Counted from the stretch's first letter, positions 33,296 to 42,621 are shown. The stretch is 64,000 bases of DNA from RCIO01 sp964629765 (GCA_964629765.1 CAZVTK010000001.1:85761-149760), one strand, 5' to 3'. Numbers and translations: made by a program. Notes: generated by a model from the letters alone, not told the origin.

Positions 33296-35473
33296 ATGAC
33301 TGACGATTCTTCGAGGAAAGCGCTCGACGGCATCCTCGTCACCCAGCTTGGCAACCGGGACGCCGTGCTGGTGTGCGGCACCCTGCTGGCGCAGCTCGGA
33401 GCCGACGTCGTCGTCGTGGAGGACACGGGCCTGTCCGCAGCCGGGGAAAACCGTCTGCGTGCGATACACTGCGCGGGCAAGATGAGCCTTGCCGTCGACC
33501 GGGGGTCGAAGGCGGACCGGGAGATGCTCGACGACCTGCTCGTGCGCAGCGACGTCGTCCTGACCTCCAGCGATGTCGACCCCGCCGGGCCCGGCCCTGC
33601 GCTCGACGCCGCGCAAAGGATAATCTGCGACATCACCGCGTTCGGCTCGACGGGGCCGCGCGCGGGCGAGGGCCTCGGCGAGGCGCAGATCCAGGCGCTT
33701 TCGGGCCTGATGGACACCACGGGCTATCCCGACGGCCCTCCCGTTCCCATCGGCGTTCCCGTGGTCGGCTACATAACCGGAACCTATGCGGCGGCGGCCG
33801 TGCTGGCCGCGCTTCGGGTGCGCGAGCGGCAGGGCGTCGGCCAGCATGTCGAGGTCGCCATGTTCGACAGCGCCTTCCTGACGCTCAACGCATTCCTCTC
33901 CGGCGTCCTGACGGGACATGCGCAGGACCGCACCCGCATGGGGAACCGGCATCCCAGCGTCGCGCCCTGGAACCTCTACGAGACGGCCGACGGCCATGTG
34001 CTCATCACCACCGGCAATCAGGGGCAGTGGGAGCGCCTGTGCCGGGCGATCGGCCAGCCGGACCTGTTCACCCGCTTCGAGACGCAGGCCGGGCGGCTGG
34101 CCGGCGTGGACGAGATCGACGACCGCATCACCGGATGGACCCGCAGGCACACGACGCGGAAATGCGTCGACGCCATGCTGGAGGCCGACGTGCCGTCGGG
34201 CCCGATCGCCCCGATCGTCGACTATCCGAGGGAAGCCAACATCGACGCCAGGGGGATGATCCTCAGGCTCCCGGATCCGGTCTCCGGCGGGGCGATCCAT
34301 GTGCCGGCGTCGCCGCTCGGGCTCACGGGCTCGCCGCCCCGGCAACCGGAATACATCCCATTCCCCGGCGAGCACCGCGACCGTGTCGCGCAGATGATGG
34401 GCACCCGCCGCCCGCCGGCGCCCCCTGCCGAAGCGAGGCTGGCCGGCATGCCTCTCGCCGGCCTGCGCGTGGTCGAGATCGGCCAGTACACCACCGCGCC
34501 GCTGACCGCGCGTCACCTGGCGCATCTCGGCGCCGAGGTGATCAAGATCGAGCAGCCCGGGGGCGATGCCCAGCGCGGGTGGATGCCGCATGTGGGAGGC
34601 CGCTCCGCGACCTTCCGGCTGAACAACGCCGACAAGCGCTCGATGGTCCTCGACCTGCGGTCGCGGGACGGCCAGGACACGCTGCGCCGCCTGCTGAAGA
34701 CATCCGACGTCCTCGTGGAGAACACGAAGCCGGGCACTCTCGCCAAGTTCGGCTTCCCGCCGGAGCGGATCGCGCAGGCGAACCCGCGGCTCGTCCATTG
34801 CGCCATCAGCGGCTTCGGCGCGCGGTCGCCCTACGCCGGCCGCCCGGGCTTCGACATGGTCGTGCAGGGCATGTCGGGGTTCATGACGGCCGTCCGCCCG
34901 GAGGGCCAGCCGCTCAAGTCCGGCATATCGACCGCCGACATGATGGGTGCGGAGATGGGGCTGGTAGCCATACTGGCCGCGGTCCTCCACCGCGACAGGA
35001 CGGGCGAAGGGCAATATATCGACCTTTCCATGCAGGATATCGCCTGCTGGCTCACCGGCCCGGTGTGGAACCGCGATCTGAAGTCGGTGCCCAGGCCCGC
35101 CGTCGCCGCCGTGAGCGAAGGCTATATCGTCGCCGACTGCACCGACGAGACGTTGCGGCTGAAGCTGCGCGGGATCGGGCGCAGCGTGCCGGATCTCGCA
35201 TCGCTGTCCCAGCCGGAAGCGGTCGCGCTGCTTGCCGGGCTGGGAATCGCCGCCGCCGAGGTGAACACCATCGATGCCGCCGCGAGGAGCGAACAGGCGA
35301 CGGCACGGCGGATCTGGTTCATGGTCGAGGAAGAGGGGCTGGACTGGCCGCTTCTGGGCAGCCCGCTCGGCCTGCACCTGACGCCCCCGACGGTCGGCAG
35401 GCTGGCGCCGGACGCTGATCAGGACGGCGAAGCGATCCGGACCGAGCTCGCGGGCCTGCAATCGGAGGCGTGA
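33296..35473 (+). CDS. Tandem CaiB/BaiF CoA-transferase fusion
   Basis: 725 residues, two family III CoA-transferase units in one chain (about 1-365 and 380-725). The C-terminal unit has VVEIGQYTTAPLTARHL, AEVIKIEQPGGDAQRGW and the catalytic Asp (D548) in STADMMGAEMG. In the N-terminal unit the equivalent stretch reads PVVGYITGTY with Gly158 where Asp is expected, so this half is probably inactive and structural, standing in for the second subunit of the usual interlocked dimer. Last gene of the operon. It likely activates an acid with CoA from another thioester. Confidence 0.88.
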   Translation: MTDDSSRKALDGILVTQLGNRDAVLVCGTLLAQLGADVVVVEDTGLSAAGENRLRAIHCAGKMSLAVDRGSKADREMLDDLLVRSDVVLTSSDVDPAGPGPALDAAQRIICDITAFGSTGPRAGEGLGEAQIQALSGLMDTTGYPDGPPVPIGVPVVGYITGTYAAAAVLAALRVRERQGVGQHVEVAMFDSAFLTLNAFLSGVLTGHAQDRTRMGNRHPSVAPWNLYETADGHVLITTGNQGQWERLCRAIGQPDLFTRFETQAGRLAGVDEIDDRITGWTRRHTTRKCVDAMLEADVPSGPIAPIVDYPREANIDARGMILRLPDPVSGGAIHVPASPLGLTGSPPRQPEYIPFPGEHRDRVAQMMGTRRPPAPPAEARLAGMPLAGLRVVEIGQYTTAPLTARHLAHLGAEVIKIEQPGGDAQRGWMPHVGGRSATFRLNNADKRSMVLDLRSRDGQDTLRRLLKTSDVLVENTKPGTLAKFGFPPERIAQANPRLVHCAISGFGARSPYAGRPGFDMVVQGMSGFMTAVRPEGQPLKSGISTADMMGAEMGLVAILAAVLHRDRTGEGQYIDLSMQDIACWLTGPVWNRDLKSVPRPAVAAVSEGYIVADCTDETLRLKLRGIGRSVPDLASLSQPEAVALLAGLGIAAAEVNTIDAAARSEQATARRIWFMVEEEGLDWPLLGSPLGLHLTPPTVGRLAPDADQDGEAIRTELAGLQSEA

Positions 35474-35576
35474 CGTCCGCCGACGGACGCAACTGCGGAC
35501 TGGCCGGCAATCTCCAGCCAGCTATACGTCCATCTGCTTGCGGAAGCGACGACAGCGCCTACCAGCCTGGGGCGGT

Positions 35577-35591
35577 TGGCATGTACTTTGC
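35577..35591 (+). promoter_or_regulatory. Sigma-54 promoter of Bug and double-hydrolase module
   Basis: TGGCATGTACTTTGC followed by T, correct spacing, 42 bp before the Bug start codon. Confidence 0.9.
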
Positions 35592-35632
35592 TGCGTCGGA
35601 TATGCCAGCGAAAACAAGGAGGAGTGGCGCGG

Positions 35633-36613
35633 ATGATCGGATTGATGAGATTTGCATTGGCCCTCGTCGGCGGGGCCGCACTCATAACCAGCGCGGCAGC
35701 CCAAGCGGCTGACGAGTTTCCCACGCGGCCGATCACCTTGGTCGTTCCGTTCGGCGCCGGGGGAACCGGGGATGTGATGGCTCGCGTTTACGCCGGCCAG
35801 ATGGAAAAGACATTAGGTCAGCCCGTCGTCGTCGAAAATCGGACCGGTGCAGGCGGAATTGTCGGTGCACAGGCCGTCGCACAAGCCGAACCCAACGGCT
35901 ACACTATACTGCAAATATCGACCGGTCACATCATTCTGCCCAGCGTTCGCGATGTGCCGTATGATTGGAATGCGGATCTGAGGCCGGTATTCGGCGTCGA
36001 TTCCGTTCCCCAGGCGCTCACGGTGAGCGCGAGTTCAGGTATTACATCTGTCGCCGAACTCATTGACGCGGCCAAGGCAAAGAGCGGCGGTCTGACATAT
36101 GGCTCCGGCGGTCCGATGTCGCTGAGCCACCTCATGGCGGCGCTATTCGTCGGGGAGGCGGATATCGAGGCCGTACATGTTCCCTACCAAGGGCTCGCGG
36201 CAGCTATGCAGGCGGTTCTCAGCCGCGAGGCGGACTTTGCTTTCGTGAACCTCGTCGATGCTTTGGCATTCCACAACGCGAAAACCGCACGGATACTCGC
36301 AATTACGTCAAGCGAACGGCTGGCGTCCCCCTCCGAAGTCCCGACCATGAACGAGATTGGCTTCCCCGCCGTCACGGCATCGTCGTTCACGAGCTATCTC
36401 GCCCCGGCGGGCACCCCGGACGATATAATTGCAAAGCTACATCTCGCGTTTGTCGATGCCGCGAAGGATCCGATCGTGCGCGAGCGCGTAGACGCACTGG
36501 GTGTCGTATCCGAGATCATGAGCCCGGCGGAGCTGAAGTCCTTCCTGGAGTTTCAGGCGGCGCGCTGGAAGCAGGTCATCGAGGACAATGGGCTCCAAAT
36601 GGAAGCCAAATAA
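35633..36613 (+). CDS. Bug-family periplasmic solute-binding protein (AT-richer copy)
   Basis: 326 residues. Signal peptide MIGLMRFALALVGGAALITS with a cut near AAQAA, then FPTRPITLVVPFGAGGTGD, GQPVVVENRTGAGGIVGAQ, YDWNADLRPVFG and SSFTSYLAPAGTP. The ATG at 35633 follows AAGGAGG; a longer in-frame start overlaps the sigma-54 promoter. Codon use is looser than in neighbours (TTA, AAA, ATA appear), suggesting separate origin together with the two hydrolase genes downstream. No tctAB genes adjoin. Confidence 0.92.
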   Translation: MIGLMRFALALVGGAALITSAAAQAADEFPTRPITLVVPFGAGGTGDVMARVYAGQMEKTLGQPVVVENRTGAGGIVGAQAVAQAEPNGYTILQISTGHIILPSVRDVPYDWNADLRPVFGVDSVPQALTVSASSGITSVAELIDAAKAKSGGLTYGSGGPMSLSHLMAALFVGEADIEAVHVPYQGLAAAMQAVLSREADFAFVNLVDALAFHNAKTARILAITSSERLASPSEVPTMNEIGFPAVTASSFTSYLAPAGTPDDIIAKLHLAFVDAAKDPIVRERVDALGVVSEIMSPAELKSFLEFQAARWKQVIEDNGLQMEAK

Positions 36614-36767
36614 CAAAAACGCCACCGGGGCGTCGCTGGCCGACAGGGCGTAGACCAAGACAAAAGTCGACGCCTGTCCGTCCTGAACAGCAGAACAGAT
36701 TTCCATCTTCCAACTGTTTTTACCGTAGCATATCCGTTCACACGCGGCTCACTAGGGAGAAGTAAAC

Positions 36768-37664
36768 TTGCCTAAGACGGAACTGACGGAAAACTGGGTC
36801 GACGTCGCAGGAGCTCGGACCCGGTATCTCTCCGCAGGTTCTGGCGAACCGATCGTATTCGTCCATGGAGGGTTTGTCGGGGACAATTCCGTTGCCGAAT
36901 CCGCCGAAATTTGGACGTCCAATCTGACGGCGCTCGGAGCGAGATATAATTGTATCGCCGTGGATCGGCTAGGACAGGGCCAGACCGCGAACCCCCTCAC
37001 CAGCGACGGCTACACCATCGCCGCATCGATAGAGCATCTAATCGAATTTTTCCAAACCTTGGGATTGGGCCCCTGCCATCTTGTGGGCCACTCGTTCGGA
37101 GCTGTCGCTATTGCGGAAGTAACGCTACGGCGGCCGGACCTCGTGCGCTCCTGCACGATATGCTCCAGCGACGCCATTTCGCCTCGCCCGGGAGATCGTG
37201 ACTTTGTACTGGCAACGAACCCGCATGCGCCATTGACGCGACAAGCAATGCGCCACTGGCTGGAAACGGCCTGCTTCAACACAGAAGCCGTCACGGCTGA
37301 ATGGGTCGAAAGAAGCTGGCTCCTCATGAATACACCTAAACTCCAGGAGGCGGCCGAAAAGGTATTTGACGGCGAGTTGTACGAAAGCCGCCTTCTTCCG
37401 GAGATGCGAACGATCAGAGAAAAGATAAATTTAGCTCTCAGTAATAGATCGATAGGCCGGCCCACCATGCTCTGTGTCGGGTTTCATGATAAAATATCCC
37501 CTATCGATCTTTCCTACGATCTCTACGATCGCATCGCCTGTCACGAACTGCACTCCAGAATGCATGTCATGGGAGATTCGGGAAACTACCCCTTCGTTGA
37601 ACAGACGGATGTCTTCAACAGGCTGCTTGTCGATTTTGTGGAGGATATCCGTCATGGTGCCTGA
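36768..37664 (+). CDS. Alpha/beta hydrolase with apparently missing catalytic histidine
   Basis: 298 residues. The fold is clear: IVFVHGGFVGDN, YNCIAVDRLGQGQTANP, nucleophile Ser in LVGHSFGAVA, and an acidic residue in GFHDKISPID. The position of the catalytic histidine, normally G-H-[YW]-P-F-x-E-Q, reads GNYPFVEQ with Asn273. The protein may be a non-catalytic partner, a binding protein, or use another His. The start is TTG with AGGGAGA 7 bp upstream. It is homologous to, and overlaps by 11 nt, the following hydrolase. Low-GC codons (TTA, ATA, AGA) occur. Confidence 0.83.
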   Translation: MPKTELTENWVDVAGARTRYLSAGSGEPIVFVHGGFVGDNSVAESAEIWTSNLTALGARYNCIAVDRLGQGQTANPLTSDGYTIAASIEHLIEFFQTLGLGPCHLVGHSFGAVAIAEVTLRRPDLVRSCTICSSDAISPRPGDRDFVLATNPHAPLTRQAMRHWLETACFNTEAVTAEWVERSWLLMNTPKLQEAAEKVFDGELYESRLLPEMRTIREKINLALSNRSIGRPTMLCVGFHDKISPIDLSYDLYDRIACHELHSRMHVMGDSGNYPFVEQTDVFNRLLVDFVEDIRHGA

Positions 37665-38589
37665 TTGTTTTGAAGCCCCCTCCGTCATAGACGAAGATTT
37701 CCGGCCGAAAGATTTGGACATGGGGCCGGAACGGTGGGTCGATGTCGACGGCGTACGCACCCGCTATTTCGATCAGGGGCATGGTCAGCCCGTAGTATTT
37801 TTCTATGGTTCCAACATCGGAACGACCAGTGGCGTTTGCGCCCGCATCTGGGATGTCAATTTCGCACCTCTTTCGAGGCATTTCAATTGCATCGCGGTGG
37901 ATCGCCTCGGACAGGGGTTCACGGACAATCCTGCATCCGATCCCGACTACACTATGGACGCATCCGTCAAACACGCTGCACGCTTTCTTCGGATCATGGC
38001 AAAAGGCCCCTATCATCTGGTTGGCCATTCACGCGGCGGTTACCTCGTAGCGCGGCTATCCCTGGAATATCCAGAGCTGGTTGCAAGCTGCAACTGCGTA
38101 TCCACGGGCACTCTGGCACCGGGAAGCGTTCGCAATCATATCGTTCACGCGAATATGCCGTCCTGGAGCCGGCGGGCTGCTCTCAGGGCAGTTTATGAGC
38201 GGTATTCCTATCAGACAAACATGGTGACTGAAGCTCTCCTGGACAATTGTGAGCTGGTTCTCGACGCTCCGAAGACTCGGATCGCCACGCGGAAGATGGA
38301 GCAGGATGGGTTGGCTGCTCGAGTGTTCTTTCCCGGGTTAAGCCGCCAGCGACGTGAAACCCAACGATGGTTGCTCGAACGCGGGATGCCGTGCCCGACT
38401 CTTGTCACATGGGGGTTCCGTGATCCGACCGCCGATTTCGAGAATGGAAAGCAACTGATCCGGATGTTCATGAAAAAGCGTCCCGATACGCTCGTGAACC
38501 TATTCAATAGATCTGGGCACTTCGTCTACCGCGAGTATCCCGCACAATTTAATCGGGCACAATATTCCTTTGTCACTGCCAACAGTTGA
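37654..38589 (+). CDS. Alpha/beta hydrolase, intact partner
   Basis: 311 residues. VVFFYGSNIGTTSG, HFNCIAVDRLGQGFTDNP, nucleophile in LVGHSRGGYL, acid in WGFRDPTADF and catalytic His in FNRSGHFVYREYP form a full triad. It resembles meta-cleavage-product hydrolases and ester hydrolases. The ATG lies inside the end of the preceding hydrolase gene (11-nt overlap) behind GGAGG, so the two products are made together and probably interact or act in sequence. It converges with the ABC importer operon. Confidence 0.85.
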   Translation: MVPDCFEAPSVIDEDFRPKDLDMGPERWVDVDGVRTRYFDQGHGQPVVFFYGSNIGTTSGVCARIWDVNFAPLSRHFNCIAVDRLGQGFTDNPASDPDYTMDASVKHAARFLRIMAKGPYHLVGHSRGGYLVARLSLEYPELVASCNCVSTGTLAPGSVRNHIVHANMPSWSRRAALRAVYERYSYQTNMVTEALLDNCELVLDAPKTRIATRKMEQDGLAARVFFPGLSRQRRETQRWLLERGMPCPTLVTWGFRDPTADFENGKQLIRMFMKKRPDTLVNLFNRSGHFVYREYPAQFNRAQYSFVTANS

Positions 38590-38687
38590 CGGCGGACTCG
38601 CTGAACCGACACGCTGAATGTTCGGGCCATGTAGCTCCACCCGTCCGCCTCTGCTCTGACGGCGAGGATCGCGGCCGACCGACAGCT

Positions 38688-41234
38688 CTATCCGGCTTCA
38701 ACATATCCCGGTGAGCTCCGGGAACCGTTGTCGACGTCGTCGACGATGCCGAGCAGCCGGGCCTGCAACGCCGGATCGGCGGCCAGCTCGCTTGCAGCCC
38801 CTTCCCACGCGACACGACCGTTGACGAGAACCACGGCCCGGTCGACGATCGCGAGGATCTGCTCGGCATGGTGCTCGACCAGCACCATGGCAACCCGTCC
38901 GCGCAACCCCATCAACGCACGCATGACCTCGCTCACCACGCTCGGCGCCAGGCCCTCGAAGGGCTCGTCGAGCAGCATCAGCGATGTCGGCGAAACCAGC
39001 GCGCGGGCGATGGCCACCATCTGTCGCTCGCCGCCGGAAAGGTTCTCGGCGCGCGAGTTGCGCACTGTCTTGAGGCGGGGGAACAGCTCGAAGACCTCGT
39101 CGAGCGACATCCCGCCCGGCCGCATCGCCACCCGCAGATTCTCGATGGTCGTCAGGTTCGAGAACAGCCGCCGGCCCTCCGGCACGATGGAGAGGCCGAG
39201 GCGGTTGATCTCGAACGGACGCAGCTTGACGACATCCTCGCCGCGCCAGACGATCGCGCCCTGCTCCAGCGGCAGCAGGCCGTAAAGCGCCTTCAGCAGC
39301 GTCGTCTTTCCGACGCCGTTGCGCCCCAGCAGGCCGACCGCCTCGCCTTCCCGCACGGTCAGGGAAACGCCGTCGAGGACGCGCCCGCCGCCATAGCCGC
39401 CGACCAGATCGGAGGCGTCGAGCAGAACCTTGGCCGGGCGGCCGGCGTCGGCCGGGCGCGCCTGCGCGGCCTGCCCCTCGCGCGCCGCGCCCATATAGGC
39501 TTCGATCACGGCGGGGTTGTCGGCGACCTCCCGCGGCTTCCCGCTGGCGATCAGCCTGCCCTGATGCAGCACTGTCAGCTTGTCCGAGATCGCCAGGACG
39601 CGGTCGATATCGTGCTCGATGAGAACGACGGCATGGGATTTCCCCAGCGCGACGATCAGCGTGGCCATGCGATTGCGGTCGGCCTCGCCGAGCCCCGCCA
39701 GCGGCTCGTCGAGCAGCAGGACGCGCGCCTCGGTGGCGAGCGTCACGCCAATCTCCAGCAGCCGGCGCTCGCCATGCGAGAGCTCGGTGCACAGGCTGCC
39801 GGCCTTGTCGGCCAGCCCGACCGCCTCCAGAAGCGACCAGGTGCGCATGTTCACGTCGCCGGACAGGTATGCGTCCCGCCAGAAGCCGAAGGCGCCCGGC
39901 TTCGTGGCCTGGACGGCCAGGCGCACATTCTCGAACGCCGTCAGGTTCATGAATATGCTGACGATCTGGAAGGACCGCGCCAAGCCCAGGCGGCTGCGCT
40001 TATGGATGGAGAGGTGCGTGACGTCGCGGCCGAGAAGCGTGACCTTGCCCGCATCCGGCGCGACAAGGCCCGACAGCATGTTGAAGAAGGTGGTCTTGCC
40101 GGCGCCGTTGGGCCCGATGAAGCTGTGGACCATGCCCTGATGGGCATCGATGTCGTATCCGGACGCAACGGCGAGCGAGCCGAAATTCTTCGTCAGCCCG
40201 CGCACCGAGAGCAGCGGCGCGCCCGCCGCATCGGGCGCGGGGGCATCGATCCGGAAGGACTCGATGACCGCGGGGCGCGGAGGGATTTCCTGCCGGACCA
40301 GGGTCCACCCGCTCAAGCCCATCATGCGCCGCAGGAGACCGTGGATGCCCTCGGGCGCGGCGAGCACCATGAGGATGAGCAAGGGCGCGAAGATCAGCCA
40401 CCAGTGCTGGACGAGCGCGCTCAACTGGTCCTCGAGCACGATGAAGAGCGCCGCGCCCCAGAATGCCCCGAACGGGTGATGGATACCCCCGAGGATGGTC
40501 ATCAGCAGCGAGTCGGCGGCATGCTCGAAACCGAAGGGATTGGCGTAGGCTCCGCGCAGGAAGAACGCCATCAGCGCGCCCGCGAGTGCGGTGATCGCCG
40601 CCGATATCGTGAACGCGGTCAGCTTGATCCTGTAGGTCGAGTAGCCGAGGCTCGCCGCCCGGTCCTGATTGTCCCGCACCGCCTGGAACAGGCGGCCCAG
40701 CGGCGAATGGGCCAGTTGCCGCATCAGCCAGAAGACCAGCACCGCCATGACGACGACGAAGATGTGGAACGAGAGCTGCGATTGAAAGAGGGGACGCGGC
40801 ACGCCCTGCAAGCCGTTCTCGCCGCCGGTGAAGCTCGTCCAGGCAAACGCGATCTCGAACAGGATCTGGCAGCAGGCCAGAGTGAGCAGCGAGAAATAGA
40901 GGCCGCGCCGCCGTAATATCAAGGCGCCGACGGGCACCGCGACGACGACCGCGACGAGCACCGCAAAGGCAATGCCGACGAACTCGTTGCCGCCGGCGAA
41001 CCACCTCAGCATGCCGATGGCCGCCGCATAGCCCGCAAGGCCGTAGAAGATCGAGCCGCCGAACGGGGCGAGGCCGAGATAGCCGATCAGCAGCATCACG
41101 CCGGAAGCGTAGATGACGCTGATCGCCACCTGGGTGACGCGGACCAGAGAAAGCGGCGTCACCAGCGTGATCAGGCTCAGCGCGACCAGCGCGACCGCAA
41201 GGTGGAAGACGGGGCTCGAAAGTATCTTCTTCAT
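38688..41234 (-). CDS. Fused LivM permease, LivG ATPase and LivF ATPase
   Basis: 848 residues carrying three subunits of a branched-chain-type ABC importer in one chain. Residues 1-320 are the LivM permease (several membrane segments; LRRRGLYFSLLTLACCQILF). Residues 345-600 are the LivG ATPase (Walker A GPNGAGKTT near 371, signature LSHGERRLLEIG, LLLDEPLAG). Residues 608-848 are the LivF ATPase (Walker A GRNGVGKTT near 636, LSGGERQMVAIA, LMLLDEPFEG). The ATG overlaps the livH stop (ATGA). LivM-LivG fusions are known; all three in one is unusual. The reading frame is uninterrupted across both junctions. Confidence 0.9.
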   Translation of the reverse strand: MKKILSSPVFHLAVALVALSLITLVTPLSLVRVTQVAISVIYASGVMLLIGYLGLAPFGGSIFYGLAGYAAAIGMLRWFAGGNEFVGIAFAVLVAVVVAVPVGALILRRRGLYFSLLTLACCQILFEIAFAWTSFTGGENGLQGVPRPLFQSQLSFHIFVVVMAVLVFWLMRQLAHSPLGRLFQAVRDNQDRAASLGYSTYRIKLTAFTISAAITALAGALMAFFLRGAYANPFGFEHAADSLLMTILGGIHHPFGAFWGAALFIVLEDQLSALVQHWWLIFAPLLILMVLAAPEGIHGLLRRMMGLSGWTLVRQEIPPRPAVIESFRIDAPAPDAAGAPLLSVRGLTKNFGSLAVASGYDIDAHQGMVHSFIGPNGAGKTTFFNMLSGLVAPDAGKVTLLGRDVTHLSIHKRSRLGLARSFQIVSIFMNLTAFENVRLAVQATKPGAFGFWRDAYLSGDVNMRTWSLLEAVGLADKAGSLCTELSHGERRLLEIGVTLATEARVLLLDEPLAGLGEADRNRMATLIVALGKSHAVVLIEHDIDRVLAISDKLTVLHQGRLIASGKPREVADNPAVIEAYMGAAREGQAAQARPADAGRPAKVLLDASDLVGGYGGGRVLDGVSLTVREGEAVGLLGRNGVGKTTLLKALYGLLPLEQGAIVWRGEDVVKLRPFEINRLGLSIVPEGRRLFSNLTTIENLRVAMRPGGMSLDEVFELFPRLKTVRNSRAENLSGGERQMVAIARALVSPTSLMLLDEPFEGLAPSVVSEVMRALMGLRGRVAMVLVEHHAEQILAIVDRAVVLVNGRVAWEGAASELAADPALQARLLGIVDDVDNGSRSSPGYVEAG

Positions 41235-42100
41235 CCGAAGTGCTCCGTTTTCTCGCCGAACAGGCCGCGCGTGCGGACCAGGAGGATGAATGCCATCAGG
41301 ATGTACATCGCCATGCTGGTGAAGGCCGGGGCGAACTGGGTCGCGAGCGCTGTGACGAGGCCGACCATCAGGCCCGCGACGACGGCGCCCTTGTAGGAGC
41401 CGAGGCCGCCGATCGTGACGATGACGAAGGCGGGCATCAGGGCCTGCGCCGACATGCCCGGCGAAACCGACCACAGCGGCGCCGCAAGGACGCCCGCCGT
41501 ACCCGCAAGCGCGCAGCCGAGGGCGAAGGCGCCGTTCAGCACCAGCGGAAGGTTGATGCCGAGCATCCCCACCATCTCCGGATCCTGGCTGCCGGCCCTC
41601 AGGATGCGGCCGTAGGGCGTGAACCGGAGGAAGGCCCACAGGCCGAGCAGCAGCGCGATCGTCGCGAACAGGACCGCGACCCGGTAGGTCGTGGTCAGGA
41701 CAGGCCCCAGCTCGATGATGCCGACCAGCACCGACGGCGGCGACACCGACTGCATGCTGGAGCCCCAGACCATCCTGATGAGCGACTCGATGAAGAGCGA
41801 CAGCGCGAGGGTCAGCAGCAGGGTCACCAGCGGATCCTTGCCGTAGAGCCTGCGCACCATCAGCCGCTCGACGATCATGCCGACCGCGCCGACGGCCAGC
41901 GGGGCGAGGATTATGGCAGGCCAGCCGAAGGTGCGCTGGAGCGTCAGCGCGAAATAGGCGCCGAGAGCGAAGAAGGCACCGTGCGCGGCGTTCACGATGC
42001 CGAGCAGGCCGAAGACGAGCGACAGGCCGATCGAGATCAGGACCAGCAGGAAGCCGAGCACAAGACCGTTGACGGCCTGCGAGAGAATTATGTCGAGCAT
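41231..42100 (-). CDS. livH: LivH-type ABC permease
   Basis: 289 residues, eight or so membrane segments. It begins MLDIILSQAVNGLVLGFLLV and contains GLSLVFGLLGIVNAAHGAFF, the hallmark of LivH permeases, and PYGRILRAGSQDPEMVGMLGIN, the loop contacting the ATPase. It pairs with the LivM-LivG-LivF fusion downstream (4-nt overlap) and with the divergent periplasmic receptor at 42622. Amide- or aromatic-acid-specific Liv systems look alike, so the ligand is open. Confidence 0.92.
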   Translation of the reverse strand: MLDIILSQAVNGLVLGFLLVLISIGLSLVFGLLGIVNAAHGAFFALGAYFALTLQRTFGWPAIILAPLAVGAVGMIVERLMVRRLYGKDPLVTLLLTLALSLFIESLIRMVWGSSMQSVSPPSVLVGIIELGPVLTTTYRVAVLFATIALLLGLWAFLRFTPYGRILRAGSQDPEMVGMLGINLPLVLNGAFALGCALAGTAGVLAAPLWSVSPGMSAQALMPAFVIVTIGGLGSYKGAVVAGLMVGLVTALATQFAPAFTSMAMYILMAFILLVRTRGLFGEKTEHFG

Positions 42101-42246
42101 CAGCCTGCGAGTCCCGTGGGTCGATCTGGCTTGTCGCCCGGCCTCGCATCTGCCGCGCGGGAGCGTCGTCCCCCGGATGCGGGGCGCGGGATGTCGGATC
42201 GAGCTTTCATGGGAACCTTCGCGCTGTCGTCAGCGGGGTGCGATCC

Positions 42247-42261
42247 GCAATCGCCGTGCCA
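42247..42261 (-). promoter_or_regulatory. Sigma-54 promoter of livH-livMGF
   Basis: Minus-strand TGGCACGGCGATTGC, full -24 box and spacing. About 147 bp upstream of the livH start. Confidence 0.92.
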
Positions 42262-42341
42262 GAGCACAGCGGGCCGCACCTCCCCGGCTCGCGGAGCGAC
42301 CCGGCATCCATGCCGTGTTCATGGTGTGCGCTGAAAAAGCA

Positions 42342-42358
42342 TGTGCCGGGCGAAGACA
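42342..42358. promoter_or_regulatory. Candidate activator-binding dyad
   Basis: TGTGCCGGGCGAAGACA fits TGT-N11-ACA. Its centre is about 89 bp from the leftward -24 box and 130 bp from the rightward one. Confidence 0.35.
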
Positions 42359-42479
42359 TGCCGAAGACACGGATGGGCAGAGCCGGCGACGGGACGATCC
42401 GTCGATCGGCCTATGCCCGGATATCCGCGGCGGCACCGGCGATCTTTTCCGCGCGGAGCACGGGCGCGCGAAGGCGCAC

Positions 42480-42494
42480 TGGCATGGCGCTTGC
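42480..42494 (+). promoter_or_regulatory. Sigma-54 promoter of the ABC receptor gene
   Basis: TGGCATGGCGCTTGC followed by T; the same 15-mer as the MmgE/PrpD promoter at 14231-14245. Confidence 0.92.
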
Positions 42495-42621
42495 TGTAAC
42501 CCGGCATGCGGAAACGACCGCCCAGACAGCAGCCCGTCCACGTCGACGATGCCGTGCGCGACATCAAAGAAGACGCCCGGCGGCAGCGAGCGGTGCTGGC
42601 CATTAGCTTGAGGTAGGAACC

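Larger units (their letters stand above)
42101..42621. other. Divergent regulatory region, 521 bp
   Basis: Longest gap in the window, between livH and the divergent ABC receptor gene. It holds sigma-54 promoters at 42247-42261 (leftward) and 42480-42494 (rightward) and a candidate activator site at 42342-42358 between them. Leaders of over 100 nt separate both promoters from their genes. No gene or RNA is evident. Confidence 0.75.

Noticed and set aside
38688..42149. Longer frame giving a 1153-residue protein across livH and the LivM-G-F fusion
   Set aside because: The extra 305 residues are an out-of-frame shadow of livH with no membrane or family features; the real start is the ATG overlapping the livH stop.
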